Positions 23,531 to 36,700 of a stretch of DNA of 64,000 bases are shown piece by piece (position 1 is the first letter of the stretch; each line of letters begins with the position of its first letter). Location: assembly GCA_013339895.1 (NCBI GenBank), contig JABACO010000116.1:1-64000 (forward strand), given 5' to 3'. This stretch comes from Ephydatia muelleri. Taxonomy: Eukaryota; Porifera; Demospongiae; Spongillida; Spongillidae. The notes under the pieces were generated by a model. The model did no database searches. It had not been told where the DNA came from and saw only the letters and a program-made list of their open reading frames with translations. The translations under genes and the position numbers were made by a program.

Positions 23531-25285
23531 CCTCATAATTCAAGAAAAGCATCAATTTAATGTTGCCCGCCTCAGCTTCTCGTGATAGCTTGGGTTGCAC
23601 TCCAACCTTCGCAGCAAACGATAATTGACCAGTTGATAAGCGATGCATTGTTGTGGGGGTTCATTCCACTTCCAGAAAAAATCCACCTCAATGACCCCCT
23701 TTGTGATTTGTATTAGTCAGTTTTGGAATGTTTGTAAACTATCTGGTTGGAATTGCTATGAATTTTTCTATCAACAGTGTTTTTTTATTTATTTTTACGT
23801 TGTTTACTTTTGTTGAAAATAATAATAATAAGGGAAATAGATTGATTCTTAATAGGTTCCCTGCTCTACACATTTATCTGCATGGCTTGGGTTGCAACAT
23901 AGATGTGGATCATATAAATGAAGTTTACATATGTGTGCCAGGAAGCTCATATGTATTAGAATTAAATTAGTTATTACCTGGTGGAACAACGGAGGATTAT
24001 TGCTCACACATACTGTAGCTGAATCAATAAAGCAAATTGTTTCTATGTATTGTGCCTCTTTTACCTTAGATTATGTTTCTGTTCAAATACAAGTGTATTC
24101 TCACATGCCACATGAGTGAATGTTAATGTTAATCACTGTAAAATGAGAGATTTGATGACACCATTGAACATGCACTTCTTGTACTTACATGTAAATGCTA
24201 TGTTCATCCTTTAGATAGTATATCAACAGAAATCATTAAAAAAATAATGACACCCTACAGTTTGTTTCTGTCTTTGACCTTGATGTTTGTTATGTTTTTA
24301 TAAGCCTTAAATATTCTAATCCTAGACTTACGTTGTCATTAGCTTTCTGCTGCAGTCGAACATACCTAGCTCTCCCTATTGCAAATGAGATGAACTACGT
24401 TTATCCTTTTCTTCTAACCACTGTAGAATTATATTTCTTTTGGATTTGACTTTGCCATCAAAAAACCAATGATTGCACTTCTCGCATGTCATTTTCCCTT
24501 TCAATTAATCCTAGAACTTTAAGCTGAGATTATTTTTTAAGTCCTTTATGAGAGATGTTCTCAGAGTGGTATTATTGAGGCACATAATTTGCAGGTAATT
24601 TAATGATTTATCTTTTCAATTTGAAATATATTTCACCGTAAGTAGTAAAACAGAACATGAAATCTATTTAGTTAATATGAATACATTAAAAAAAATAATA
24701 CAGGAATACAAAGTTGTAAATGTGTACACGGATAATTAGGACGATGACAAGACATGACATCTATTACAAACGTATCATACAATCACACCAGGCTTTATAT
24801 ATTTTCCTGGTGAAGAAAATGCTCAAATCCAGCAGATCACTCTTACTTTGCTTATAGTGCATCTTTGTCAGACCATAAATTAAATTAGCAACCTTACAGT
24901 CACTACCAAATGTACAGTTTTCTATGCTGTGTTAATTGTTAAGTTATCAGTGGAAATTTAAGGAAGTACATTGATTGAAGAAATTAAATACACAACATCT
25001 ATTGTATACTCTAATTAGAAAGCATTACATCTTATAGTTTTGTATATAATCTGTGTGAAAGAGCATACAAAGCTGTATCATTGAGGCTAATGTGAAGTTT
25101 TATCATATTTAAACTATCAACAACTACATTTCAAAAAGACTTACCTCTCGTAACCTTCCTAAAAACAAGTCACAATTTTTGACGCAGCTATTTGGATATA
25201 CAGATGTAAATAACGTGAAATGATTTCCAAGAATACATGTATGTTTTAGTGCTTAACCAATCATTCTCAATACTGTCCTGCTTTT

Positions 25286-25307
25286 GGGGGGGGGGGGGGG
25301 GGGGGGG
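25286..25307. repeat. Poly-G tract, 22 bases
   Basis: An uninterrupted G run. It could be length-variable, and assembly length is unreliable here. Similar tracts are at 7,866-7,880 and 62,138-62,158. Confidence 0.9.
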
Positions 25308-25439
25308 CAGAATAAAGATTAGGGTGACAAGTAAATATTCTCTATCCAGAAACATATTTGTATACCTCTCTGCTGATGAAGTGGTTGACGCTGTGGCCTT
25401 CTGGTGCTGAAAATGCATGTTTTTTGTCCCATGGCTGTT

Positions 25440-25570
25440 GAGAAAGTCCGATTAGAGATCAAAATGGTTGCTGAGAGTGCAAAGTTGGAGACAAAAATGG
25501 CAGATCAGAAGGGAGAGCTGGATAAGCAATTCAAAATGGCACAGAAAAATTGTCACTTGATTCGTAGGAT
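25440..25570 (+). pseudogene. Coiled-coil-like coding scrap (copy B)
   Basis: Open reading KVRLEIKMVAESAKLETKM then ADQKGELDKQFKMAQKN up to a possible splice donor near 25,578. It has a charged heptad pattern. The gene is not recognised. Confidence 0.35.
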
Positions 25571-25736
25571 GTGGTGCAAGTAAACAAAGGTACATATTAC
25601 CATGGGGTTTATACGAACCTCTAGTACAACTAAACAACCCAATAAACAAGCATGTATTATTTTTGGTTGTAGGATCCTATCAACCCCACTGTAATAGCTA
25701 ATAAGAGACCAGTGCTACAGGCCACATATGGGATAC

Positions 25737-25924
25737 CTGTAGGCGGGCATCTTCAAGAACCTGTCTCCTGGTTTTGGCAGCTGCTTGCAATGCCTCGTAT
25801 ATCAGCAGTCAGCTGTTCACTGTTGCCACGGCATCCTTTGGTGAGGTGACGTCCTGCAATGCTCTGCCAACTGCTACCAATGCCTCCAGCTGCCCCTTGT
25901 GGGTAGTGATGTCATCTTGAAGGC
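25737..25924 (-). pseudogene. Spectrin-like helical exon remnant (copy B)
   Basis: Between a TCAACAG acceptor and a CTACAG/GTATCC donor the minus strand reads LQDDITTHKGQLEALVAVGR then ALQDVTSPKDAVATVNS, an in-frame TGA, then YEALQAAAKTRRQVLEDARL. The amphipathic pattern suggests a spectrin/plakin-type helix. The stop makes it a remnant. Confidence 0.45.
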
Positions 25925-26454
25925 CTGTTGACAGCAAACAATAATCAGTAAAAGAGACACACTTGCATATGTGCCTTGTTCAAGTCAATCAATAGGACTG
26001 ATGTTTGAATTATCTTTTCCATCTATTGTACTGCATCATTTCTCCCAATAGCAAATTCCTCAAATACAATGTACATGTACATGTACATCCATAATAGCCT
26101 CAATTATTCTAGGAGCTTCAATTATAGCAGAAAGTGATGTCTCATTTGGAATTCTTTCACAGCCAGCTCAATTTTTTTTTCATAATTTGTAGTAATGTAT
26201 GGGTAGCACAGTGTCTGAAACTTTATGCTGTTAAACAAAAATTGCTATTTTACAGCACAATTATTCCAGATATGACTGTGTCAGTTGGGACTTCAATGCT
26301 GCTGTTCAGTTGAGTTGTAATAAAAACCGTATCTTGTTTCCTTGCTTTTTTGCACCACCAATCCTACATCTTAAAGATCACTTTCTCGATAGAGAAGTTT
26401 TATTCTTGTATATATAGAATGCAATTCAGATCGCTATTCGAACATTAAATGCTA

Positions 26455-26975
26455 TAGGCGTCCCATTTGTAACATGTCATACCACACAATTTCTATATGT
26501 GAAAATGTATATTTGGTATCTTCCACAAGCACAGTGCTGACGTTATGAGGTCTGATATCCAGTCAGGTTCAAAACTGCCGCATCTTCATTCAAATTGCTT
26601 CAAGTTCGACATGTAGGTAGAAGGGTCCTTTAGCTATTTCTGTTCGTTAATTTTTTATTATTCCGTTATGGAGATACAACTTTGCAAAGGAAATGCACAT
26701 GTTTTAGGTCGTTTCAAGAAGACTGTTTCCCATTCGATGCATAGAGAAAATCATTGGTGCAAATCGAGCAGAAAATGAGCAATTTATTTACACAGATGTA
26801 CATATATCTCTGTAATTGATAAAGTAAAAGGTAATGAACAGAAGATATCAATTGATGATTTGAACACTCTAAACCTTGGACCTTGTAAAGTCGGCACCGT
26901 GCTTGTGCAAGACACCAAACTCTACTTACACATAAAGCAATGGTGTAGTATAAAACGTTGAAAATAGGACATCAA
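26455..26975. repeat. Foldback repeat, family F (copy B)
   Basis: Arms at about 26,462-26,705 and 26,760-26,970, inverted to each other and homologous to the 13,132-13,660 pair. Confidence 0.7.
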
Positions 26976-28432
26976 AAGCATAAACCTTAGTAATTTGGGA
27001 TGCTATATATAAAATTACAAGGATGAAAATCTTGTGGAACATTCCATATGCTTATATACCAATGATTTCATTTTGCTAACTCTTATTGTGAGCCCTGCAG
27101 TTTAGCTGTAAATTAATAGCTGTTGTTATTTTTGCAAGTCATTACTAGCACTAATTTGATATGTTATTTTTCAGCTTGCTACTTTTTGGGACATACATGT
27201 ACATTAGATTGTGTTCGAACTAATATTACCCTATGTGTTGAAGGTATGCTAACATTGGAATTACCTCTCTCCTCAATACATCATCAGCCATGAAGAAACT
27301 ACAGGCCACCTATGATGAGGTGAATTTAACTAAATACATGTAGATGTTAGACAACATATTGCCATAATTATTATTTGATAATACATTTTAGAAAGGAAAA
27401 TGCAATAACATTGTACATGTAGACAACATGACTGGTTAATGCTACTAGACTATTAGTATACATGTTCCATCCACGCAATTTGGATCAGCATGGTCAACCT
27501 GTTGTATAGCTTGCGCACAGCTTATTGTTCTATATATGATTCATGTGTCTGACAATTGCGATAATGTTTGGAATATGATGATCCCATTGCCTGTAAGTAA
27601 AAGTTGTGGCGGAATGTAAACTTTAGTTTTTACATATTTGTAAAGTAGACAAACAAACCAAATTTCTGCCAGAATTATGATGGAGGAATCTTTGTCTGAC
27701 AGTGATAAATAGTCTCCAGGTGATGGTGATCGTGATGTACATGTAGTGATTGGTGATGATAATTGACAGCACTAATCTCAAATTAGCCTATACTGTAATT
27801 AACCATCGCAATTTGATTGGTCAAATGCAGGTATCTGATTTTCGTACAAACCTCATCACGTCCTCTTAGTGCCAGTGGCTGGATATTCTAAGTGCCAGAG
27901 GACGGGTATTCTACGGTACTTAGAATACCTGCTCTCTAGCATTTGGCGGCAATTTAGTAATGCATAACAAATCTCTGAATATGCATGCATGAATAGAACG
28001 AATAAGTACTTTGTGTTGCTAGGACCATATAGGATATCAAAGACTACTGATGAACAAGAATTGAATAATATATTCCTGGTCCCGTTAGTTACGGAGTTCT
28101 GCATCGTACGTAGTATCTGTGGTTACACCATACTTCTAGGATAAATCTTTACTGAAGTTCACTGCAAGAAAGGCCCGGTTTTACTACAGTACCTCGTGCT
28201 TGCTCATTTGTCTGTAACTTGTCCATTCATTCCAAACGCAAACCGGCACAATCATTTGTGTCTACACTTGACATAGTCTTATTGGACATGCTAGCAGTAA
28301 TGGCATTTGTTTATTTGTCTGTCTTCGGGACTGCAAATGGTCGAGTGTCAGGCAAATCAGGCAAGTCGGCTGGCAAGTCCCCACTGTGCTTGTCAGTGTT
28401 TTAATAGTTAGACATTGTCACCTTCAGGACCA

Positions 28433-28522
28433 TGTGATTTAGAATACCTTCGGGCCCTTAGTACGGCCCTCACTATTGCTCGGGATGCTATAACCCAGGG
28501 CCCTCGGGTATTCTAAATCACG
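28433..28522. repeat. 90-bp palindrome (copy B)
   Basis: GTGATTTAGAATACC at left pairs with GGTATTCTAAATCAC at right. Same repeat as 22,067-22,146. Confidence 0.75.
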
Positions 28523-28999
28523 TATAGATCCCTCAGTTTCAGTGTCTAACTATTATTTATACATGCTGTGTATATTTGTACCTTGCAATTGGTTAGATTG
28601 TTGTACAGAGTTGCCATATCCTGTGCCCAGAACACTTAGAGCCGATGATTGTATCACAACTTCATGAGAATCCATGGCAGAAAATTGTTCGAGCGCAATG
28701 AACAAACCTATATTTTCTAGTGGGTATAGTACTTTTCTCAATATATTGAAGTAACCAAGCTAGTGACCACAACTGCAGCAGTTGTCATCAGTGCACCCAA
28801 ATCAATCTTCACATGATTGGAATTTTAGTAAGGCAGTGAAACTCAGTTTTCATCACATGAGAAGGAGGTTTCAAAGTCATATGATTCTCACATACTCAAG
28901 GTATCCACAGAGCTGGATAAGCAGAGTGGATAGTCTAGCAGCCAAGAAACCCTTGACATAATCAGAGTACACAATTCTTATCTTCACTGTCCTCCCATG

Positions 29000-30132
29000 T
29001 AGGGTGTGTAACCGGTTATCAGGTTATTCGGGTTATTCGGATATTCGCAAAAACCTATCCGTTCGAATAGCAACTTAGCATTACTCGGAAAAATCGATTA
29101 GTAAATTTTATCTATTCGAAATAACCGGTTTATCTTTCTCCATTCGGTGGTACTTGGGTATTCATCGCCAGCATCGACAATTTGCCCATTATCCGAATAC
29201 CTTTATATACCGATATCCGGATAGGATTTTCAATTGATAATTAGAGCTATATATATAACTACGTCACTGTTGTTTTTACTATTTATACATACATAAAGAC
29301 ACGAGCGATCAATAATTGAGTAAATAGATAGTAAAATATTAAATGTGCATCAATTGGGATACAAAATATACAGCGTCTACTAGCTCAGTGCTGTTATCGT
29401 CGTCTTCAAGTAAGTAACATAAGTTTATTAGTATATGCCATGAGTTGTGGTTATATGTAATAGCAATAAATTTATGTACCAGTACTAGTATTGCATTGTC
29501 AGTGGTACGAAGTGAACATATCTGAGCATTGCGCTAGCGAGTGAAATATAATGACAGACTTTTCACCCGCTTCAAGTAAGTATGCGCGCTCTGTTTGAGT
29601 ATGTGGAGGAATTAGAGAGCATTACGCAATCGTACTAATGGGAAATTTCATATGCATTTATAGCGAGAACGTGATGTTGGTTGATTGTAAGGGGAGTACG
29701 TGATTGTAGGTAATGTGGGGTGAGTTTATAATGGTGATGTCTGGTCTCAGTGGTTAGGGTTGGATGGTTAGGTTTATGTACAAGTGCATGGTAAAGACAT
29801 ACACAATCTATTAAACTCTATTTGGCAAACACATGCTACTGTAGACCTTTGTGTCTCTGTGTTTTAAACTGACATGCATAGCTCTAGTTTGGGTGCAAGA
29901 CCAGGTGGATTTCTGTGCAGACATAAATTATCTTCTCAGTGTGCACTCCACAAGCACCATAACCTGAATAACCTAGGTATTCGGCAGGAAATTTAGGAAA
30001 ACCTATTCAGAAAAATCGATTTTGTTTTTTAAACAATTCGGAAAAATCGATTAAAACCTGAAAAATCGATTAGTGTTTTAAAAGTATTCGGAAAAATCGA
30101 TTTGCATTATGCAGGGGAGGTTACACACCCTA
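29000..30132. mobile_element. Non-autonomous hAT-type element, 1.13 kb
   Basis: Perfect 14-bp terminal inverted repeats TAGGGTGTGTAACC / GGTTACACACCCTA, flanked by an exact 8-bp duplication CTCCCATG (28,992-28,999 and 30,133-30,140). The 8-bp duplication and short TIR are typical of hAT. There is no transposase; the interior is AT-rich without supported genes. Several GAAAAATCGATT motifs cluster near both ends. Confidence 0.92.
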
Positions 30133-30681
30133 CTCCCATGCCATGCTGCATTATTTGTCCATCAGAACTGTTGAGGGTCAGTTCTTAGTTCTGTTTTCTT
30201 TCTCTTGGAAGATTTACATGTAGAGAGGAAAATGTATGTCCAGCGAGCAAGATGTTGTTACTAATCTTATTCCCATTCTATTGTTGAGGCCGAACTATCC
30301 TTGAGTGTAACACTCCAAATGAGCACAATAGATTATAACATCATTGGTTCCTAGCACATGTGCAAATGCATGAAGCAAGTAATTTATTGTTTCCAGTGAT
30401 TCTATATCACTACTAGTGTTGGGACACAGAAATGAAATACAATACTAAGCATAAACAGTCAAACATGGTAATAGTGTCGTTTAAATAGGGCTAACATGTG
30501 TTGTAACACTTAATTGTTATTTTGTGCCAGGTTGTGGTAGCAATCAATGCTAGAATGTGCATTTGATGAGCTTCTTTGCACTGTGGTGTTTTGCATACAT
30601 GTACAGTATATTTAACGTATGTAGTTGTACGTCTACACTTTTGATGGATAGTCAACCCCTCTGGCCACAATTGTATTGCAG

Positions 30682-30780
30682 AATGGTTGGAGTCCACTGA
30701 TGGTTGCAAGTCAAATTGGGCATCTTGAAGCAGTAAAGGCACTGATTGGATCAGGAACTGAAGTAAATCACATTGACAAG
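30682..30780 (+). CDS. Ankyrin exon 1 (N-type)
   Basis: 33 codons, NGWSPLMVASQIGHLEAVKA then LIGSGTEVNHIDK, between TTGTATTGCAG and GTAATT. It is most like the exon at 40,780, including the NHIDK end. Confidence 0.8.
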
Positions 30781-33700
30781 GTAATTTTTAAATAATACAG
30801 TGAACATGTTATATTGTTACATGTATGAATTGTACTGTGCAACATCTAGTGGCAATTGGATTATCCATTTGTGTGCGCACGTTTGAGCATAGAAATTCAT
30901 CGTACTTGTACAATGCTCAGTTTCGGGAACATGCACAGAACTGTTGTTAGTGTATTTCTCTTTGCTGTACATCAGCAATGGCTGGGTGCATCTGTATGCA
31001 TTTACCTCCAACTCATCCCCTCCCAGCCTCCTTTGAAATTCTTGAAATGTAAACCATTTGTCAAACCCATTCTCCACCCATGCCTTTATATTAGTTTCAT
31101 AATCTCATGCTAATACCCACTGTATTATTCTTTCGTTGCACATCTGGTAAATAAAGTGGTTTTTAACTACCATTTGCTTTAGCCCAGTACATTGGGACAC
31201 CCATGTTAACCCTACATGGTGATAGTGTCCTATAGTGTGATAGTGTAAATTGAGTACCAATACATGCAATTTACACTGTACATGGTGAGTCATATAATTA
31301 ATAGACACACCTAACTTCATGAACTATAGCGACAATGGCATCTTTTTTTTTTTGTTCTACCATCAAACCCACACAGATACATTCGCATTGACTTGAGGAA
31401 TATAATGGTGAAGTCATTTTAGTGTGGATGTGTATCATGTGAGTGCATGCATAGAGTTACAGTAAATGTTACCTGTGCAGCTGCACATGTGCCATGGAGT
31501 TAAATGGTCATGCTCTCTGGGATAATAACATTATTTTTGCAGGATGGTTGGAGTTCATTGAGTGAGAAAGGGCATCTTACATGTAATGTAGTGATGGCAC
31601 TAATTGGAGCAGATGCTGAAGTCGACCTGACTAATAAGGTAGTTTAACATGTTACATTGTTACTCATGGGCTGTAGATCAGTTCATTGCTTGATGCTAGC
31701 TGCTACTGAAGAGGGACATATTCACATATTGTAACTTCTGATTGTTAGTTCCTGTGTACTAGCTATGATGTTGTCCAGCATTTCAACTGACAAGTCAAAG
31801 GCATCTGCTTGCTGCGTAGCCTCTTGATATAGTAATGAGTTTCTGCATTTTATTTTTCTTCTGTATGTCATTTACAAAGAGGGCAAGTAACAAGGTCACT
31901 CTTGGTTGTGAAAAAAATAGAACATAACGCGAACGAAACCATGTAAAATTTCACTACACACCATCCGACAGTGCTCCCTAAGCCACTTATCTGGAAAGCT
32001 GTGATTGCATCCTGCACGGAACACTGAAGAGAAGTCATGTAATTCAGGCAAAGGTACCTTATGGTGTTCAACAAGGCATACAAGGAAGTAGTCACTGAAT
32101 CGCCCTCATTAGCTAAATTAGGTGACCAATCAGCCCGTATAATGTTTCAAATGTCGTGAGCTCTTGTTCATTAGAAGTATTCAACAGACATACCAATGCT
32201 ACATTAGTTTGATCGGAAGAATTGTCATGGATGGTAGGCAGAGAACGCATACACTCTTATCAATGTCAGGTGTTATTTTGGTTGAGTTACCACAATTGGC
32301 TGCTAAATTTAGGCATTCCGGTTGTGCATTGTCATTTTGGGCATCACTGTCAACTAGTACTATTTTCTTTCTCGGGAGATTTAGAAACGAGACTGTCATG
32401 GAGGGAGATACATTGTACATTGGAATGCCCATACTACCCCAGAGGCATGAATACATAAATTACTGCTGGTGGTGGTGTCCCTAGAATCAAGTACAGGTCC
32501 ATGCAGTTTACACTTTACATGAGTTGGGTCATATTATTAATAGACTCACTTAACTTCATGGGCGTAAGTGACAATGGCATCACTTTATTTTGGTCTACAT
32601 AGGGTATACCATCAAACCTACATGTATACAGACACATTTCCATTGACTTGAGGATAATAATGGTGAAGTTATTTTGTTATGGATGTGTATCATGTGAGTG
32701 CATGCATAGAGTTACAGTAAATGTAACCTGTGAAGTTGCACATGTTCCATGGAGTTAAATGGTCATGCTCTCGGTGATGATAACATTATTTTTGCAGGAT
32801 GGTTGGAGTTCATTGATGATTGCAAGTAAGAAAAGGCATCTTGATATAGTGAAGACACTGATTGGAGCAGGAGTTGAAGTCGACCTGACAAATAAGGTAG
32901 TTTAACATGTTACATTGTTACTCATGGCCTGTAGTTCAGTTCATTGCTTGAAGGTAGCTTCTACTGAAGAGGGACATATTCACATATTGTAACTTCTGAT
33001 TGTTAGTTCCTGTGCACCAGCTATGATGTTGTCCAGCATTTCAACTGACAAGTCAAAGGCATCTGCTTGCTGCGTAGCCTCTTGATATAGTAATGAGTTT
33101 CTGCATTTTATTTTTCTTCTGTATGCCATTTACAAAGAGGGAAAGTAACAAAGTCACTCTTGGTAGTGAAAAGAATAGAACATATAACGCGAACGAAACC
33201 ATGTAAAATTTCACTACACACCATCCGACAGTGCTCCCTAAGACACTTATCTGAAAGCTGTGATTGCATCCGAAGAGAAGTCATGTAATTCAGGCAAAGG
33301 TACCTTATGGTGTTCAACAAGACATACAAGGAAGTAGTCACTGAATCGCCCTCATTAGCTAAAGTAGGTGACCAATCAGCCCGTATAATGTTTCAAATGT
33401 CGTGAGCTCTTGTTCATTAGAAGTATTCAACAGACATACCAATGCTACATTAGTTTGAACTGAAGAATTGTCATGGATGGCAGGCAGAGAACTCATACAC
33501 TTTCTTCAATGTCAGGTGTTATTTTGGTTGAGTTACCACAATTGGCTGCTAAATTTAGGCATTCCTGTTGTGCATTGTCATTTTGGGCATCACTGTCAAC
33601 TAGTACTATTTTCTTTCTCGGGAGATTTAGAAACGAGACTGTCATGTGAGGGAGATACATTGTACATTGGAATGCCCATACTACCCCAGTGGCATGTAAT

Positions 33701-36700
33701 ACATAAATTGCAGCTGGTGGTGGTGTCCCTAAAATCAAGTACAGGTCCATGCAGTTTACACTTTACATGAGTTGGGTCATATTATTAATAGACTCACTTA
33801 ACTTCATGGGCGTAAGTGACAATGGCATCACTTTATTTTGGTCTACATAGGGTATATAATCAAACCTATACAGATACATTCCTATTGGCTTGAGGATAAT
33901 AATGGTGAAGTTATTTTTTTATGGATGTGTATCATGTGAGTGCATGCATAGAGTTACAGTAAATGTAACCTGTGCAGCTGCACATGTTCCATGGAGTTAA
34001 ATGGTCATGCTCTCGGTGATAATAGCATTATTTTTGCAGGATGGTTGGAGTTCATTGATGATTGCAAGTGAGAAAGGGCATCCTGAAGTAGTGATGGCAC
34101 TGATTGGAGCAGGTGCTGAAGTCAGCCTGACTAATAAGGTAGTTTAACATGTTACATTGTTACTCATGGACAGTAGATCAGTTCATTGCTTGATGCTAGC
34201 TGCTACTGAAGAGGGACATATTCACATATTGTAACTTCTGATTGTTAGTTCCTGTGTACCAGCTATGATGTTGTCCAGCATTTCAACTGACAAGTCAAAG
34301 GCATCTGCTAGCTGCGTAGCCTCTTGATATAGTAATGAGTTTCTGCATTTTATTTTTCTTCTGTATGCATGCCATTTACAAAGAGGGCAAGTAACAAAGT
34401 CACTCTTGGTAGTTAAAAGAGAACATAACGCGAACGAAACCATGTAAAATTTCACTACACACCATCCGACAGTGCTCCTTAAGCCACTTATCTGAAAGCT
34501 GTGATTACATCCTGCACGGAACACTGAAGAGAAGTCATGTGATTCTGGCAAAGGTACCTTATGGTGTTCAACAAGGCATACAAGGAAGTAGTCACTGAAT
34601 CGCCCTCATTAGCTAAAGTAGGTGACCAATCAGCCCGTATAATGTTTCAAATGTCGTGAGCTTTTGTTCATTAGAAATATTCAACAGACATACCAATGCT
34701 ACATTAGTTTGAACGGAAGAGTTGTCATGGATGGTAGGCAGAGAACCTCTTCAATGTCAGGTGTTAGTTTGGTTGAGTCACCACAATTGGCTGCTAAATT
34801 TAGGCTTTCCGGTTGTGCATTGTCATTTTGGGCATCACTGTCAACTAGTACTATTTTCTTTCTCGGGAGATTGCTGTACATGGTGGAGCTGAACGCAAGA
34901 ACAAAGCGTAGGGACGAGGACTGGGCTGCTTTTGGTGACGCGGTGCGAGTGCTTGCAGATAAAGCGTATCCCGAACTAGCAGAGAACGCGCGCGAGCGAC
35001 TGGCGCTGAACCAGTTTCTAGAGCAAATTGAAAACTCCCAAGTCGCCTTCAGCGTTAAACAGAAACGACCGCGAAACGTCGAAGAAGCGGCTGCGGCTGT
35101 AATTGAACTGGAGTCATACTTGCGAAGCACAGGTAAACCGTCACGTGTTAACGCTGTGTCCTCACAGGAACAAGAGCCAGAGACGCACCATACCGTACCA
35201 GCGGAACCAGTTTCAGCGGTCATGCACTTTGCAAGACGGGCGCGACTCGTTAACAGCCACCATGAAATCACTGTGCGAGAGACTGCAGCGAGTGGAGGTG
35301 CTCATAGGAGAAAAAGAGCGGTTAGGAACACGTGGGGCAAGTAAGCCTACCAGGGAGAATGACGATGGGAAGCGTAGGACAATCGTTTGTTGGAGTTGCG
35401 GGAAGTAAGGCCATGTCGCACGATTTTGCAGTCGGGGCCGATACTCAGAACAGCGTCAGGGAAACTTCCGTCCCTCAGTGGTACGAGCCTGCCACATGGG
35501 GGAAGAAGACCTGTAAAGGCTCAGGATGATAAGCTGACCGTACCATCCCTCGCTGTAAATAGTGGAGTAAGTTACCGCATAAGGGGAGTTATTGGGGCTG
35601 TTGGTGTAGACTTTGTGATAGACACGGGTGCAGCAGTGTCGCTTGTCCGAAGGGACGTCTGGGAACAAATTGTGAAAGGTGACTGTACACTTGTTCTTGA
35701 ACAATGGGCTGGTAGACGACTTGTCGGAGTAAATGGGGCTCCATTGTCAGTTAGTGGATGCAAAAAGGTGGATATTTTTCTGAACGGCATGCCATTTAAG
35801 GTTATGTGCGTAGTCACTGATGATATGGGTTGGACTTTGTAAACGCCCATAATGGTATTATTGATTGTGGTTCAAAGAGGCTCACCTTTCCGTCCAGAAA
35901 CATTTCCGTTCCCCTTCAAATGCAGAGTTGTCCACTGCAGCAGAATCCCATCGGACTTATTGTCAAAGAGAAAATTGTCATTCCAGCAGCGAGTGAGGTA
36001 GAACTTATGGTTGATCTGGCAACACCAGTCGCGAAGGGTACATGGGTTGTGACTGGCAATACCTCTGCTCGACATGGAGTAATGGTTGCTCATGCAGTGG
36101 TGTGCCCTAACGCCAAACCAGTCCCTGTGCGCGTGGTCAACCCTCGAGAAGAAATCGTTGTATTGAAGAAAGGGACGGAGATTGCTCATATGGAGCTGCT
36201 GGAACAGGACCCACCCGGGAGAAAAAAACGGCGTTATCGCGCGTGAAAAACGGCCATAACAACGCCAAATTACGCGGTCGTCAAAACGCTGTATCTTCTT
36301 GATTGTGCAATATAGTGGAGCTGCATTTTGCACATTTACAAAGCGGTCCTGTGTCTGTAGAAGTCCAAAGATGGTTTAGTTTGCGATGCATCGTTCGGAA
36401 GATATTCACAATCAACTTAGAGCAAGATTTCGCGGGCTTCAAGTACAAAACCCCGCGAAATCAAGCCCTTTACTTGAATGTGAATATCTTCGGAACGATG
36501 CATCGCAAACTAAACCATCTTTGGACTTCTACAGACACAGGACCGCTTTGTAAATGTGCAAAATGCAGCTCCACTATATTGCACAATCAAGAAGATACAG
36601 CGTTTTGAAGACCGCGTAATTTGGCGTTGTTATGGCCGTTTTTCACGCGCGATAACGCCGTTTTTTTCTCCCGGGCAGTCATAGAAATCTCAACTGTTGC

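Larger units (their letters stand above)
23330..28880. repeat. Segmental duplication, copy B
   Basis: Counterpart of copy A without the 2.9-kb and 3.7-kb inserts, so it gives the pre-insertion state at both sites. It carries its own extra block around 24,830-25,440 (ending with a 22-G run at 25,286-25,307) where copy A joins directly. Confidence 0.8.

Noticed and set aside
34699..35271. Minus-strand 190-codon open frame
   Set aside because: Lies opposite the gag frame of the Gypsy element and shows no domain; treated as a shadow.
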